From Alsobacter metallidurans (GTDB taxonomy: Bacteria > Pseudomonadota > Alphaproteobacteria > Rhizobiales > Beijerinckiaceae), in contig NZ_BMES01000003.1 of assembly GCF_014636935.1 (NCBI RefSeq), positions 310,001-374,000 on the forward strand: a DNA stretch of 64,000 nt, given 5' to 3'. Of the stretch, positions 1 through 9,179 are shown in pieces. Position numbers and translations under genes: made by a program. Within the stretch, counting starts at the first letter, position 1. Each line of letters starts with the position of its first letter. The notes beneath the pieces were generated by a model. That model ran no database searches, was not told where the DNA came from, and saw only the letters and a list, made by a program, of their open reading frames with translations.

Positions 1-564
1 CGGGGCCGCGGCGAAGCCCATCGGCGAAGTCGGGAGCGAGCGTTCGGCCCACTGCGCCGGCTGCTGGCGCTTGTGCGAAGCGAGGTGCGTCTTGCCCGCC
101 TTCGCCTTGCCGGCGACCATTGTGCTGGCCGGCGACACGCCCGTGATGGTGATCACGGCGCTTTCCTTCTGCACCATGGCGAACAATCGGGCGGCGTTGG
201 CCCTGGCGAGGCGCACGCAGCCGTGCGACGCCGGCCGGCCGAGCGCGTTCACCGCGCCGGTGCCATGGATCGCGTAACCGCCCTTGAAGAAGATCGAGTG
301 CGGCATCGGCGACATGTCGTATTTGCGCGAGTAGTGCATCTTGGCGAGGCGCTGCGGCCGATAGACGCCGCGCGGCGTCGCATAGCCCTGGCGGGCCGAC
401 GAGATCTTCCAGGTGTGGCTGTCGCCGGAGTCGGAGGTCACCCGCATGGTCTGGGTCGAGAGGTCGACATTGACGCGCACCAGCGCGCTGGCGGTATGCG
501 CGTTGGCGAAGATCGCCGCCACGAACACGAAAAAGACGGCGAAGAACCGGGCCAGAACACGCAT
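1..564 (-). CDS. Exported L,D-transpeptidase (YkuD), C-terminus cut by window edge
   Basis: Likely forms 3-3 peptidoglycan cross-links or attaches proteins to peptidoglycan in the periplasm. The frame starts at the ATG at 562-564 and stays open for 188 codons to position 1, so the C-terminus is missing. Residues 1-27 are a hydrophobic signal peptide. The YkuD signature is intact: His100 in HGTG, then SHGCVRL with His114 and catalytic Cys116. A Lys/Ala-rich tail follows the domain, as is common in alphaproteobacterial members. It shares its direction with epmB but is separated by 166 bp with no recognised signal. Family call is firm; the precise reaction is inferred. Confidence 0.85.
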   Translation of the reverse strand, partial: MRVLARFFAVFFVFVAAIFANAHTASALVRVNVDLSTQTMRVTSDSGDSHTWKISSARQGYATPRGVYRPQRLAKMHYSRKYDMSPMPHSIFFKGGYAIHGTGAVNALGRPASHGCVRLARANAARLFAMVQKESAVITITGVSPASTMVAGKAKAGKTHLASHKRQQPAQWAERSLPTSPMGFAAAP

Positions 565-730
565 GACGAACCCTTCCGAATTGACGAACCCTGTGAGCGG
601 GCCGTCTCGGCGGCCTCGCGGTCGCATCCAACAGTAGGGCGGAAATGTTGCGGCCGACTTGCGCTGCCTCACTCGGACGGTCGATCTGGCCCAAAACCTG
701 CCGCTTTGGTGAACGGAGGTCGCGCGGATT

Positions 731-1801
731 TTAAGGTTCAGGGCCGCTCGGCGGGTAGGCGTGGCGCCCGCCCTGGTAGTCCTCCACCACGCCGTCCAGG
801 ATGGTGTCCGGCCCGATCGGGGCCTTGCCGAACCCGCCCGGGATGTCGAGCACGTAAGTGGGCTGGCAAAGGCCCGAGAGGCGCCCGCGCAGCGCCCGCA
901 TCAGCGCGCGTCCTTCCTCGACGGTGGTGCGAAAATGCGCGGTGCCGGGCGCGAGGTCGCCGTGATGCAGGTAGTAGGGCTTCACCCGCGCCTCCACAAA
1001 GGCGCGCATCAGCGCCGCCATGGTGTCGACGTCGTCGTTGACGCCCTTGAGCAGCACGGTCTGGCTCACCAGCGAGACGCCGGCGTCCAGCAGCCGCGCG
1101 CAGGCGGCCCGCGCCTCGGCGGTCAACTCGCGCGGATGGTTGGCGTGCACCGCCACGTAGGTGGTCTTGTCGGACGCCGTCATGGCGGCGATCAGCTCAG
1201 GGCCGACGCGCCCGGGGTCAACCACCGGCAGGCGCGTGTGCCAGCGCAGGACGCGAACATGCGGAATGGCCCCCAGCGCCTCCACGACCTCGCGCATGCG
1301 GCGCGGTGACAGCACCAGCGGGTCGCCGCCCGTGATCACCACTTCCCAGATCTCCGGCCGGGCGCGGACATAATCCAGCGCCGCCGCGAACGCCTCCGGC
1401 GACAGCATGCCGGAGCCGGCCGGGCCCACGGTCTCGCGCCGAAAGCAGAACCGGCAATACACCGCGCACACATGCACGAGCTTCAGCAGCACGCGGTCGG
1501 GGTAGCGATGCACGAGGCCCTCGGTCGGGCTGTGGACGTCGTCGCCGATCGGGTCGGCGCGCTCTTCCGGCAGAGTCACGAGCTCGCGTGGGTCCGGCAC
1601 GAATTGCCGCGCAATGGGGTCATGAGGGTCGGAGACGTCGATCAGCGCCTGCATGGCGGGCGTCACCGCCACGGCGTAGCGCTCCGCCACCGCGGCCGCA
1701 TCGTTGCGAGCGCCTGCGGGCAGGAGGCCGGCCGCGACGAGGTCGTCGGCGCTGCGCAGGCTGCGGGGAAGCCGCGTGGGCGTAGGGGCGGGGCTGCTCA
1801 T
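731..1801 (-). CDS. epmB: EF-P beta-lysylation protein EpmB (lysine 2,3-aminomutase-like radical SAM enzyme)
   Basis: Converts (S)-alpha-lysine to (R)-beta-lysine, the substrate that EpmA attaches to elongation factor P. The 356-residue protein carries the radical SAM cluster motif CAVYCRFC (Cys112, Cys116, Cys119) and, near the C-terminus, GGFGKAPIG, where Lys326 fits the PLP-binding lysine of aminomutases. It is shorter than catabolic lysine 2,3-aminomutases (about 415 residues), as expected for EpmB. It lies 67 bp downstream of epmA on the same strand, with efp divergent beyond, so the context decides EpmB over a catabolic aminomutase. Confidence 0.93.
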   Translation of the reverse strand: MSSPAPTPTRLPRSLRSADDLVAAGLLPAGARNDAAAVAERYAVAVTPAMQALIDVSDPHDPIARQFVPDPRELVTLPEERADPIGDDVHSPTEGLVHRYPDRVLLKLVHVCAVYCRFCFRRETVGPAGSGMLSPEAFAAALDYVRARPEIWEVVITGGDPLVLSPRRMREVVEALGAIPHVRVLRWHTRLPVVDPGRVGPELIAAMTASDKTTYVAVHANHPRELTAEARAACARLLDAGVSLVSQTVLLKGVNDDVDTMAALMRAFVEARVKPYYLHHGDLAPGTAHFRTTVEEGRALMRALRGRLSGLCQPTYVLDIPGGFGKAPIGPDTILDGVVEDYQGGRHAYPPSGPEP

Positions 1802-1868
1802 GGGCGCTGGTCATCTCACGGCTGCGCCGGGGTGACAACAACCGCGCCATCAGCCCGCTTGGCCGGAT

Positions 1869-2921
1869 TCAGCCGGCGACCGGCGTCCATACCACCTGGT
1901 CGATGCGGCTCGCCCCGGTGGCCAGCATCACGAGGCGGTCGAGCCCCAGCGCGATCCCGCTGGCAGGCGGCATCAGGGACAGGGCGTCGAGGAAGTCCTC
2001 GTCCACCGGGAAGCGTTCGCCATAAACGCGCTCCTTCTCGGCCATCTCGGCGTCGAACCGGAGGCGCTGCTCATCCGGGTCGGTGAGTTCGCCGAACGCA
2101 TTGGCGAGCTCCACCCCGCAGGCATAGAGCTCGAAGCGCTCGGCCACGCGCGGGTCGGCGTCCTTGGGCCGAGCCAGCGCGGCCTCGCTCACCGGGTATT
2201 CGCACAGGATTGTGGGGCGCCCGAAGCCCAGATGCGGCTCGATGCGCTCCACCAGCACGCGGCTGAAAATGTCCGCCCAGGTGTCGTCGGCCGCCACCCG
2301 GACGCCCGCCTGCGTGGCGGCCGCCGCCAGCGCGTCACGGTCTGTCTCGCGCTCCGTCATCGTGGCCAGGAGGTCGATCCCGGCGCGCTCCGCGAAAGCC
2401 TCCGCCACCGTGACGCGCTCGGGCGTCGCGAAAGGATCAGCCTCTCGTCCGCGGAACCGGAGCGTGGTCGCGCCCGCGGTTTCGGCCGCGAGCCGCAGCA
2501 GGGCGCCGCAATCCTCCATCAGGGTCTCGTAGGGCTCCTCCGCCCGATACCACTCCAGCATCGTGAATTCGGGATGGTGCAGCGCGCCGCGCTCCCGGTT
2601 TCGGAACACCTTGGCGAAGTCGAAGATGCGGCGTTCGCCCGCCGCCAGCAGCTTCTTGCAGGCGAATTCGGGCGAGGTATGAAGGTAAAGCGGTGTGCGT
2701 TCGCCCGCAGGTCCGACGATCTCGGTCGCAAAACCGTGCAGATGCGCCTCATTGCCGGGCGAAACCTGCAGGATCGCGCCCTCAACCTCAATGAACTCGC
2801 GCTCCTCGAACCAGCCGCGCAACGCCGCCACGATGCGGTTGCGAGCGAGCAGAAAGGGCCTGCGATCGAGATGAACGTGCGGCGTCCACCACGGCGAGGC
2901 GCTCGGCGGGCCGGCGCTCAT
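1869..2921 (-). CDS. epmA: EF-P--(R)-beta-lysine ligase EpmA (GenX/PoxA)
   Basis: A class II lysyl-tRNA synthetase paralogue without the anticodon-binding domain. It activates (R)-beta-lysine and transfers it to the conserved lysine of EF-P. The 350-residue length matches EpmA and is far shorter than LysS (about 500). Class II motif 2 is seen as FRNRERG followed by HHPEFTMLEWY, and motif 3 as GIALGLDRLVML near the C-terminus. It is first in an epmA-epmB pair and is divergent from efp across a 144-bp shared upstream region, so all three parts of the pathway sit together. Confidence 0.94.
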   Translation of the reverse strand: MSAGPPSASPWWTPHVHLDRRPFLLARNRIVAALRGWFEEREFIEVEGAILQVSPGNEAHLHGFATEIVGPAGERTPLYLHTSPEFACKKLLAAGERRIFDFAKVFRNRERGALHHPEFTMLEWYRAEEPYETLMEDCGALLRLAAETAGATTLRFRGREADPFATPERVTVAEAFAERAGIDLLATMTERETDRDALAAAATQAGVRVAADDTWADIFSRVLVERIEPHLGFGRPTILCEYPVSEAALARPKDADPRVAERFELYACGVELANAFGELTDPDEQRLRFDAEMAEKERVYGERFPVDEDFLDALSLMPPASGIALGLDRLVMLATGASRIDQVVWTPVAG

Positions 2922-2990
2922 GCGCAGCTTCCCCGCGAGACACTGGCCATTTCGGCGGATTCGTGCTGAAAGGCTGCAGCCTCGGCGACC

Positions 2991-3010
2991 CGCACGCGCG
3001 GCCGCGTGCG
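2991..3010. repeat. Perfect inverted repeat upstream of efp
   Basis: An 8-bp stem (CGCACGCG / CGCGTGCG) with a 4-base loop lies about 55 bp before the efp start and about 70 bp before the epmA start. It could be an mRNA hairpin in the efp leader or an operator in the divergent promoter region. It may also be chance in DNA this GC-rich; I see no further evidence of function. Confidence 0.4.
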
Positions 3011-3065
3011 CGGCTTGCCAGCGCCCCGCCCCGGGTCGCGACCGCCATTAAAGAGAGACACACCC

Positions 3066-3632
3066 GTGAAGGTCATCGCCAGCTCGCTCCGCAAGGGCAA
3101 CATCGTCGACAAGGACGGCAAGCTCTACGTCATCCTGACGGCGGAAAACATCCACCCCGGCAAGGGCACGCCGGTGACCCAGCTCGACATGCGCCGCATT
3201 TCGGACGGCGTGAAGATCTCCGAGCGCTACCGGACCACCGAGCAGGTCGAGCGCGCCTATGTGGAAGATCGCAACTACAACTATCTCTACAGCGATGGCG
3301 AGGGCCATCACTTCATGAACCCCGAGAACTACGACCAGATCGCGGTTCCGGCGGACGTGATGGGCGACCAGGGCATCTGGCTGCAGGAGAACATGTCCTG
3401 CGTGATCAGCGTCCATGACGGCGTGCCGGTCGCCATCGAGGTTCCGGCGCGCGTGACGCTCGAGATCACCGACACCGAGCCCACCGTGAAGGGCCAGACG
3501 GCCTCGTCCTCCTACAAGCCCGCCATGCTGAGCAACGGCGCCAAGACCATGGTGCCGCCGCATATCGGCCCCGGCACCCGCGTGGTGGTGATGACCGAAG
3601 ACAGCTCCTACGTCGAGCGCGCCAAGGACTGA
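3066..3632 (+). CDS. efp: Elongation factor P
   Basis: Binds between the ribosomal P and E sites and relieves stalling at polyproline stretches. I chose the GTG at 3066: it gives 188 residues, the standard EF-P length, and AAGAGAG lies just upstream at about 3053-3059. An upstream in-frame start at 3006 would add 20 non-conserved residues. The loop HPGKGTP carries Lys33, the target that EpmA would beta-lysylate, and the three beta-barrel domains are complete. Several proteins in this window contain polyproline runs (for example the exported GyrI-like protein and the mitofilin frame), which are plausible EF-P clients. Confidence 0.96.
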   Translation: MKVIASSLRKGNIVDKDGKLYVILTAENIHPGKGTPVTQLDMRRISDGVKISERYRTTEQVERAYVEDRNYNYLYSDGEGHHFMNPENYDQIAVPADVMGDQGIWLQENMSCVISVHDGVPVAIEVPARVTLEITDTEPTVKGQTASSSYKPAMLSNGAKTMVPPHIGPGTRVVVMTEDSSYVERAKD

Positions 3633-3707
3633 GGTTCTCCTGCCTCGGGCGGAACGGCCCCACGAGCCTGCGCGTTGCACACGCTCAAGCTCCGGGTCCG
3701 AACCGCA

Positions 3708-5303
3708 ATGTCCCTTGATCGTCGCCGTTTCGCCGCCCTGAGCGGCGCAGCCTTGCTGGCCGGAGCCTCGCCGCTTCGGGCGCAGACTTCGTCGCAGCCG
3801 CCGGCCCCCGCGACGCCGCCCGTATCGCCGACCGTCGCGCAGCCGCCGCCTCCATCCTTCCGCTTCGAGGACGTGTCCGACCGGGCGCGCCGGCTCGCCT
3901 CCGAACCGTTCCAGGCGGCGCCGCCGGTTCTACCGCCCGAACTTGCGGCGCTCGACTACGACGCCTACCGCGACATCCGCTTCCGGCCAGAACGGGCGCT
4001 GCTGGGCGACAACGGCTCCGCGTTCCGCCTGCAGCTGTTCCATCTCGGCTTCCTGTTCACGCGGCCCGTGGTGGTCAACATCGTCCAGCGCGGCCTCGTC
4101 GCGCCGGTGCCTTACTCGGCCTCGCTGTTCGACTACGGCAAAAATCGCTTCGGCGCGCCGCTGCCGGTCGGCCTCGGCTTTGCGGGGTTCCGGCTGCACT
4201 ACCCGCTGAACGACCCCGACAAGCTCGACGAATTGGCGGTGTTTCTCGGCGCGAGCTATTTCAGGTTCCTGTCGCGCGGCCAGCGCTATGGCCTCTCGGC
4301 GCGCGCGCTCGCGATCGGCAGCGGCCAGCCCGGCGAGGAGTTCCCGTTTTTCCGTGAGTTCTGGATCGAGCAGCCCGCCAAGGGCGCCGAGCACATCGTC
4401 ATCTACGCGCTGATGGACGGGGCGTCGGTGACGGGCGCGTACCAGATTATCCTGCGGCCCGGCCCGGAGACGGCCGCCGAGGTGCGCAGCGAGATCTATC
4501 CCCGCCGCAGCCTCGCCGCCATGGGCGTGGCGCCGCTCACCTCCATGTTCTTCACCAGCGAGAACGACCGCCGCCTCCGCGACGATTTCCGCAGCGAGAT
4601 CCACGATTCCGACGGCCTGCTGATGCACACCGGCGGCGGCGAGTGGATCTGGCGCCCGCTGGCCAACCCGCCCGCGCCGCGCTCGTCGCATTTTGGCGAC
4701 CGCAACCCCGCCGGCTTCGGCTTGCTGCAGCGCGACCGCAACTTCGCCCGCTACGAGGACCTGGAGGCGCGCTACGACCTGCGCCCGAGCTATTGGGTGG
4801 AGCCCCGGGGCGACTGGGGCGAGGGCACGGTGGATCTCATCGAGCTCAATACGCCAGACGAGACCAACGACAACATCGTGGCGTTCTGGACGCCCGCCAA
4901 GCCGGCCGAGCCCGGCGAGCCCTTGCGGCTGTCCTACGTGATCCGCTCGCTCGACAGCCCGGACCTGCATCGCGGCGGCAAGGCCACCGGCACGTTCCAG
5001 ACGGCGCTGACCGGCCCGGCGTCCGCGCCCGACAGGGTCCGGCGCCGGTTCATGGTGGACTTCACCTCCGGCGACCTGCCGTTCTTCCTGGGATCTCCCA
5101 AGCGCGTTGAGCTGTTTGCAGACGTGCAGGGCGGAACGGTGGCGCGCCGCAGCCTCGAGCCGAACCCGGTCACGCGCGGGTTTCGCAGCTATCTCGACAT
5201 CGACGCCCCCAAGGGCTCGACCGTCGAGATCCGCAGCTACCTCACCGTCGACGGCCACGCGGTGACGGAAACCTGGGCCTTTGCGTGGGCTGTTCCGGCC
5301 TGA
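3708..5303 (+). CDS. opgD: Periplasmic glucan biosynthesis protein (OpgD/MdoG family), Tat-exported
   Basis: A member of the MdoG/OpgD family, which shapes the beta-glucan backbone of osmoregulated periplasmic glucans. The ATG at 3708 places a twin-arginine signal at the N-terminus (SLDRRRFAAL, then a hydrophobic stretch ending near LRAQ). An upstream TTG at 3675 would push the RR motif inward, so I rejected it. The 531 residues are typical. A Pro/Gln-rich linker (about residues 25-50) separates the signal from the globular domain. Tat export favours OpgD over Sec-exported OpgG. No opgH glucosyltransferase is visible; an RpiR regulator follows 74 bp later. Confidence 0.85.
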   Translation: MSLDRRRFAALSGAALLAGASPLRAQTSSQPPAPATPPVSPTVAQPPPPSFRFEDVSDRARRLASEPFQAAPPVLPPELAALDYDAYRDIRFRPERALLGDNGSAFRLQLFHLGFLFTRPVVVNIVQRGLVAPVPYSASLFDYGKNRFGAPLPVGLGFAGFRLHYPLNDPDKLDELAVFLGASYFRFLSRGQRYGLSARALAIGSGQPGEEFPFFREFWIEQPAKGAEHIVIYALMDGASVTGAYQIILRPGPETAAEVRSEIYPRRSLAAMGVAPLTSMFFTSENDRRLRDDFRSEIHDSDGLLMHTGGGEWIWRPLANPPAPRSSHFGDRNPAGFGLLQRDRNFARYEDLEARYDLRPSYWVEPRGDWGEGTVDLIELNTPDETNDNIVAFWTPAKPAEPGEPLRLSYVIRSLDSPDLHRGGKATGTFQTALTGPASAPDRVRRRFMVDFTSGDLPFFLGSPKRVELFADVQGGTVARRSLEPNPVTRGFRSYLDIDAPKGSTVEIRSYLTVDGHAVTETWAFAWAVPA

Positions 5304-5377
5304 TCGCCGCAACACAGCCGTTCCATGCTTGAAACGTCCGTTCCGTTGAGGCTTGATCGCAGGGCGCGGCTGCGCGC

Positions 5378-6274
5378 ATGCGAGGTTCGACGTCGATGGA
5401 AGCGCCCCGGGATTTCGACGCCCTGAAATTGCTGCTGGTGTCCCGGCGGGCCGACTTGCCGCGACGCCTGCAGCAGGTGGCCGAGTTCGCGGTGGCGCAC
5501 CCGGATGAGCTTGCGTTCGGCACGGCCGCCAGCATCGCCGAACTCGCGAGCGTGCAGCCCTCGACGCTGGTGCGGTTCGCCAAGGCGGTCGGCTATTCGG
5601 GCTTCTCGGACCTGCAGAGCGTGTTTCGCCATCGCCTGCGCGACCGCTGGCCCGATTACGGCGAGCGCCTGCGCACCCTCCACGACGCCCAGCCGGCTGC
5701 CGAGGACCCGGCCCGCCTGATGTTCGGCTTCGCCGAGGCGGCGTCGGCGTCGCTCCAGCGCATGCGCCAGACGGTTGCGTCCGAGGACCTCGACGCCGCG
5801 GTCGCCATCCTGGCGGGCGCCGAGACGATCTACCTGGTCGGGATGCGACGCGCTTTTCCGGTGGCGGCCTATCTGGCCTATGCGCTGCCGAAGCTCGGAA
5901 TCCGCAGCTTGCTGATCGACAATGTCGCCCATCTGGGGGCCGACCAGCTCGCCCATGTGGGCCCGCGCGACGCCCTGGTGGCGATCAGCTTCTCGCCCTA
6001 CACGCCCACCACCGTGGAGCTCGCCGCCGCGGCGGTCGCCCGCCACGCCCCCGTGGTGGCGCTCACCGACAGCCCGTTCAGCCCCCTCGCCGAGCTCGCC
6101 ACCGTGTGGCTGGAAGTGATCGAGGCCGATTTCGGCGCCTTCCGATCCATGGCGGCGACCTTCTGCCTCGCCATGACGCTGGCGGTCGCCGTCGGCGAGC
6201 GTCGCTCGGCCGACGGCGCAGCCTCAGCGGCGCGTCAGAGCACCGTGGACCAGGGGGTCGGCACGAAGTTGTAG
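5378..6274 (+). CDS. MurR/RpiR-family transcriptional regulator
   Basis: A sugar-phosphate-responsive regulator. Residues about 10-85 form the RpiR-type helix-turn-helix domain (TAASIAELASVQPSTLVRF and the following GYSGFSDLQ). Residues about 115-260 form a SIS domain expected to bind a phosphosugar. ATG at 5378 is used; a second ATG at 5396 is also possible. It lies 74 bp downstream of the glucan gene in the same direction, and its last 40 bp overlap the convergent metallo-hydrolase gene. Target genes and ligand cannot be read from the sequence. Confidence 0.88.
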   Translation: MRGSTSMEAPRDFDALKLLLVSRRADLPRRLQQVAEFAVAHPDELAFGTAASIAELASVQPSTLVRFAKAVGYSGFSDLQSVFRHRLRDRWPDYGERLRTLHDAQPAAEDPARLMFGFAEAASASLQRMRQTVASEDLDAAVAILAGAETIYLVGMRRAFPVAAYLAYALPKLGIRSLLIDNVAHLGADQLAHVGPRDALVAISFSPYTPTTVELAAAAVARHAPVVALTDSPFSPLAELATVWLEVIEADFGAFRSMAATFCLAMTLAVAVGERRSADGAASAARQSTVDQGVGTKL

Positions 6275-7203
6275 CCCTTGCCGTCCTTGGCGATAAAGCC
6301 GTGCGCCGGGAACGGGAAGTGGAAGCCGGCGACGTGCATGCGCTCGGTCGCCACCATGTCGAGCACCTTGTGGCGCGTCGCGCGCGCCATGTCGGCGTCC
6401 TGGTCGAACACGGCCGACCAGTCCGGATTGCGCACGAACAGCGCCGGATGATTGGTGACGTCCGAGAGGATCATCAGCTTCTCGGAACCGGACGCCACCG
6501 CGAAGATGGTGTGGCCGGGCGTATGGCCAGGCGCGCCAATGGCCGTGATCCCAGGCGCGACTTCCTTGTTCCAGTCGTAGCGCTTCACGTCCTTGGCCAT
6601 GGGGCCAAACACGCGGCGAACATTCGCGAACGCGCCCTTCATGCCCTCGGGAGCCTGCGCCATCTTGGCGTCGTCCATCCAGAAGTCCCACTCGGCGGCC
6701 GGAACCAGGATCTCGGCCTTGGTAAAGCCCTCGACGCCCTCCTTGGGGCGCACGCCGTTGATGTGGTCGCCATGGAAATGGCTGATCAGCACCGTGTCGA
6801 TGGAAGCCGGGTCGATGCCGGCCGCCTTCATATTGGGAACAAGCTGGCCGTTGGTGGGGCCGCCAAGGCCGCCAAGACCAGTGTCCACCAGGATCAGCTT
6901 GGAGCCGGTGTTGATCACCAGGGCCGTGAAGGTGATCGGCAGCGTCTCGGGCGACATGTACGCGTCCTTCAGCGCGCCCTGCACGTCCGCCAGCTTGGCG
7001 TTCTTCACGAAGCCCTCGGTGAGCTTCAGGTTGTTGATGCCGTCATGGATGGCGGTGATCTCGTAGTCGCCCACCTTGTAGCGGTAGGCGCCGGCGGTCG
7101 GCTTGCCAACAGGCGGAGCTGCGGCCAGCGCGGCGGCGGGCGCGGCCGAGGCGGCCGCGAGGCCGGTGGCGGCTGTCAGGAATGTGCGGCGATCGATCGA
7201 CAT
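6235..7203 (-). CDS. Tat-exported metallo-beta-lactamase-fold hydrolase
   Basis: An MBL-fold hydrolase predicted to act in the periplasm. The ATG at 7203 gives a clear Tat signal (MSIDRRTFLTAATG, then Ala-rich hydrophobic residues to about 29); a start at 7284 would bury it behind 27 residues. The di-metal motif SHFHGDH supplies His142, His144, Asp146 and His147, and a later GHTPGH supplies another metal ligand. Length is 322 residues. The arrangement resembles secreted lactonase or quinoprotein-associated MBL proteins, but the substrate is unknown. The 3' end overlaps the RpiR gene tail to tail by 40 bp. Confidence 0.85.
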   Translation of the reverse strand: MSIDRRTFLTAATGLAAASAAPAAALAAAPPVGKPTAGAYRYKVGDYEITAIHDGINNLKLTEGFVKNAKLADVQGALKDAYMSPETLPITFTALVINTGSKLILVDTGLGGLGGPTNGQLVPNMKAAGIDPASIDTVLISHFHGDHINGVRPKEGVEGFTKAEILVPAAEWDFWMDDAKMAQAPEGMKGAFANVRRVFGPMAKDVKRYDWNKEVAPGITAIGAPGHTPGHTIFAVASGSEKLMILSDVTNHPALFVRNPDWSAVFDQDADMARATRHKVLDMVATERMHVAGFHFPFPAHGFIAKDGKGYNFVPTPWSTVL

Positions 7204-7359
7204 CGGGATAGCATCTCCTCGCGACTGTTTTTGGCGCCCGGTTTGCTCGAGCGCGTCATGGCGCGACCCTGAACTAGGGCGCACCCGCGCAAGATGGCGT
7301 CCGGAACGCGAAAAGGCTGCTCACCTCTCCGTGAACAGCCTCCTCGGATGGGCGAAATA

Positions 7360-8115
7360 TCAGCCGCGGCCGACAAACGGCATCTTTGTCGCCATCACGT
7401 TCATGGTCAGCACGTTGGCGTCCAGCGGCAGGGTCGCCATGTAGACCACCGCGCGGGCCACGTGGTCGGCGTCGATGCGCGGCTCCGGCATCATCGAGCC
7501 GTTCGCCTGCATCACCCCGCCCGTCATCCGCTCGGTCATGTCCGTGGCGGCGTTGCCGATGTCGATCTGCCCCACCGCGATGTCGTATTTGCGCCCGTCC
7601 AGCGCGGCCGAGCGCGTCAGGCCGAGCACGCCGTGCTTGGTGGCCGTGTAGGGCGCCGAATTCGGCCGCGGCGCATAGGCCGAAACCGAGCCGTTGTTGA
7701 TGATGCGCCCGCCACGCGGGTTCTGGTCCTTCATCACCCGGAAGGCGTTCTGGATGCCCAGGAACACGCCCGTCAGGTTGGCGTCCACCACGTTGCGCCA
7801 CTGCTCCATGGTGAGTTCTTCGAGCGGGATCGCGGGTGCGCCGGTGCCGGCGTTGTTGAAGATCACGTCCACGCGCCCGAACGCCGCGACGGTTTCGTCG
7901 AACAGCCCCCGCATCGAGGCCTCGTCCGACACGTCGGTCGGCCGCGCCAGCGTGCGCGCGCCGGGGCCCGCGAGCGCGGCGGACTGCTCAAGCGGCTCGC
8001 GACGGCGACCCGCGAAGGTCACGGCGAATCCGGCCCGCGACAGCGCCAGCGCGGCGGCGCGTCCCACGCCGGTGCCTGCGCCCGTGACGATCGCGACTTT
8101 GCCTTCCGCACCCAT
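7360..8115 (-). CDS. SDR-family NAD(P)-dependent oxidoreductase
   Basis: A classical short-chain dehydrogenase/reductase of 251 residues. The cofactor motif TGAGTGVG lies at residues 11-18, NNAG follows in the fourth strand region, the catalytic serine is in NNGSVSAY, and the YTATK motif gives the catalytic Tyr and Lys. An early arginine pair in GRRREP suggests NADP preference, which is an inference. It is a single gene: the next gene upstream faces away and the 156-bp gap downstream holds no recognised gene. The substrate cannot be predicted. Confidence 0.9.
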   Translation of the reverse strand: MGAEGKVAIVTGAGTGVGRAAALALSRAGFAVTFAGRRREPLEQSAALAGPGARTLARPTDVSDEASMRGLFDETVAAFGRVDVIFNNAGTGAPAIPLEELTMEQWRNVVDANLTGVFLGIQNAFRVMKDQNPRGGRIINNGSVSAYAPRPNSAPYTATKHGVLGLTRSAALDGRKYDIAVGQIDIGNAATDMTERMTGGVMQANGSMMPEPRIDADHVARAVVYMATLPLDANVLTMNVMATKMPFVGRG

Positions 8116-8358
8116 GAATTCCTCCCTGTAATCGTTTTAGAAGCTGCTGCGGGCCTGCTCGGCCGCCACTTTGGCGACGCCTTGCCCGGCGAGCAACCGC
8201 TTTATGGCGGGACGGGGCTGCGCCTGGCGTCGGGCCGCCCAGTTCGCTTGGCGTCGGGCGCCGAGTTCGCCGCCATCCAGAGTTCCACCTCTAGCGGCGC
8301 GGGAACCGGTCTCCGCCTCGCCTGTTGTTCCGATGACCACACGCAAAGGGAGGACACG

Positions 8359-8718
8359 ATGGCTTCCGCACACAAGCTCCGAGGCGTCCGCCTCACCGTC
8401 CTGGCGCTCGCCTGCTCGGTCGCGGCCGTCGCGACGGCGCAGACGCAGCCCCAGGCGCCGAACATGCCCAATCCGAAGACCACGGTTCCGGAGAAGATCG
8501 ACCCGCCGCTGAACAGCGGAAAGTCCACCGATTCCGAGACCACCGGCACGGTGCGCGGCGGCACGCTCAGCGACAAGCTTAACAAGAGCGATGGCGTGAT
8601 CACGCCGCCCACCAACATGGACCAGGGCATCCACGCTCCCGCGCCGGCGCCGAATGCCGGAAACATGCCGGTGATCCCGCCGCCGAATGGATCCAACAGC
8701 ACGATCGATCCCAAATAG
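8359..8718 (+). CDS. Small exported Pro/Asn-rich protein of unknown function
   Basis: I do not recognise this family. The ATG at 8359 follows AAAGGGAGGA, a good ribosome binding site, and encodes 119 residues. Residues 1-27 are a Sec signal peptide ending near VATAQ. The mature part is low in hydrophobicity and rich in Pro, Asn, Thr and Ser (for example IDPPLNSGKSTDSETTGT and NAGNMPVIPPPNGSN), so it is probably extended or disordered in the periplasm. A PRC-barrel gene follows 58 bp later in the same direction, which hints at a shared envelope-stress context. Confidence 0.65.
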   Translation: MASAHKLRGVRLTVLALACSVAAVATAQTQPQAPNMPNPKTTVPEKIDPPLNSGKSTDSETTGTVRGGTLSDKLNKSDGVITPPTNMDQGIHAPAPAPNAGNMPVIPPPNGSNSTIDPK

Positions 8719-8776
8719 CGATCGCAAGGCAAGCCAGGTTCGCAAGCAACCAACGCTCGTAAGCACGGAGGATCGC

Positions 8777-9172
8777 ATGAGCGACGCGCACCCCGGCCCG
8801 ACGCATGACCGCGGGCTTCCGATCAACGAAACCGGGCGGCTGATCGCCTCCGACAAGGTCGAAGGCACGGGCGTCTACGACCGCGCCGGCAACAGCCTCG
8901 GCACGGTCTACAACTTCATGGTCGACAAGGTGTCCGGCAAGGTCGCCTACGCGGTGATGTCGTTCGGCGGCTTTCTGGGCATCGGCGAACGCTACCACCC
9001 GTTCCCATGGAGCAAGCTCGACTACGACACCCGCATGGGCGGCTACGTGGTCGACATGACCAAGGAGGAGCTCGAGCGGGCGCCGAGCTACACGGCGGCC
9101 GAGACGCCATGGAACAACCCCGACTACGGTCGCAGCGTCTACGAATACTATCGTATCCCCTTCTACATGTAA
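8777..9172 (+). CDS. PRC-barrel domain-containing protein
   Basis: A 131-residue single-domain protein. The ATG at 8777 has GGAGGATC immediately upstream. Residues about 18-95 match the PRC-barrel pattern: RLIASDKVEGTGVYDRAGNS, then a conserved segment on inherited properties and GGFLGIGERYHPFPW, which is typical of stress-associated alphaproteobacterial PRC proteins. The C-terminal 30 residues are Tyr-rich (YEYYRIPFYM). Family members bind small ligands or RNA-processing partners, but the role of these free-standing forms is not established. Confidence 0.85.
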   Translation: MSDAHPGPTHDRGLPINETGRLIASDKVEGTGVYDRAGNSLGTVYNFMVDKVSGKVAYAVMSFGGFLGIGERYHPFPWSKLDYDTRMGGYVVDMTKEELERAPSYTAAETPWNNPDYGRSVYEYYRIPFYM

Positions 9173-9179
9173 GACGTCC

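Noticed and set aside
3930-5315. A 461-codon open frame opposite opgD
   Set aside because: Antisense shadow; the plus-strand frame has a Tat signal and clear family features.
8137-8868. A 243-codon minus-strand frame across 8359-8776
   Set aside because: It is antisense to two genes with good ribosome binding sites and shows no family pattern.
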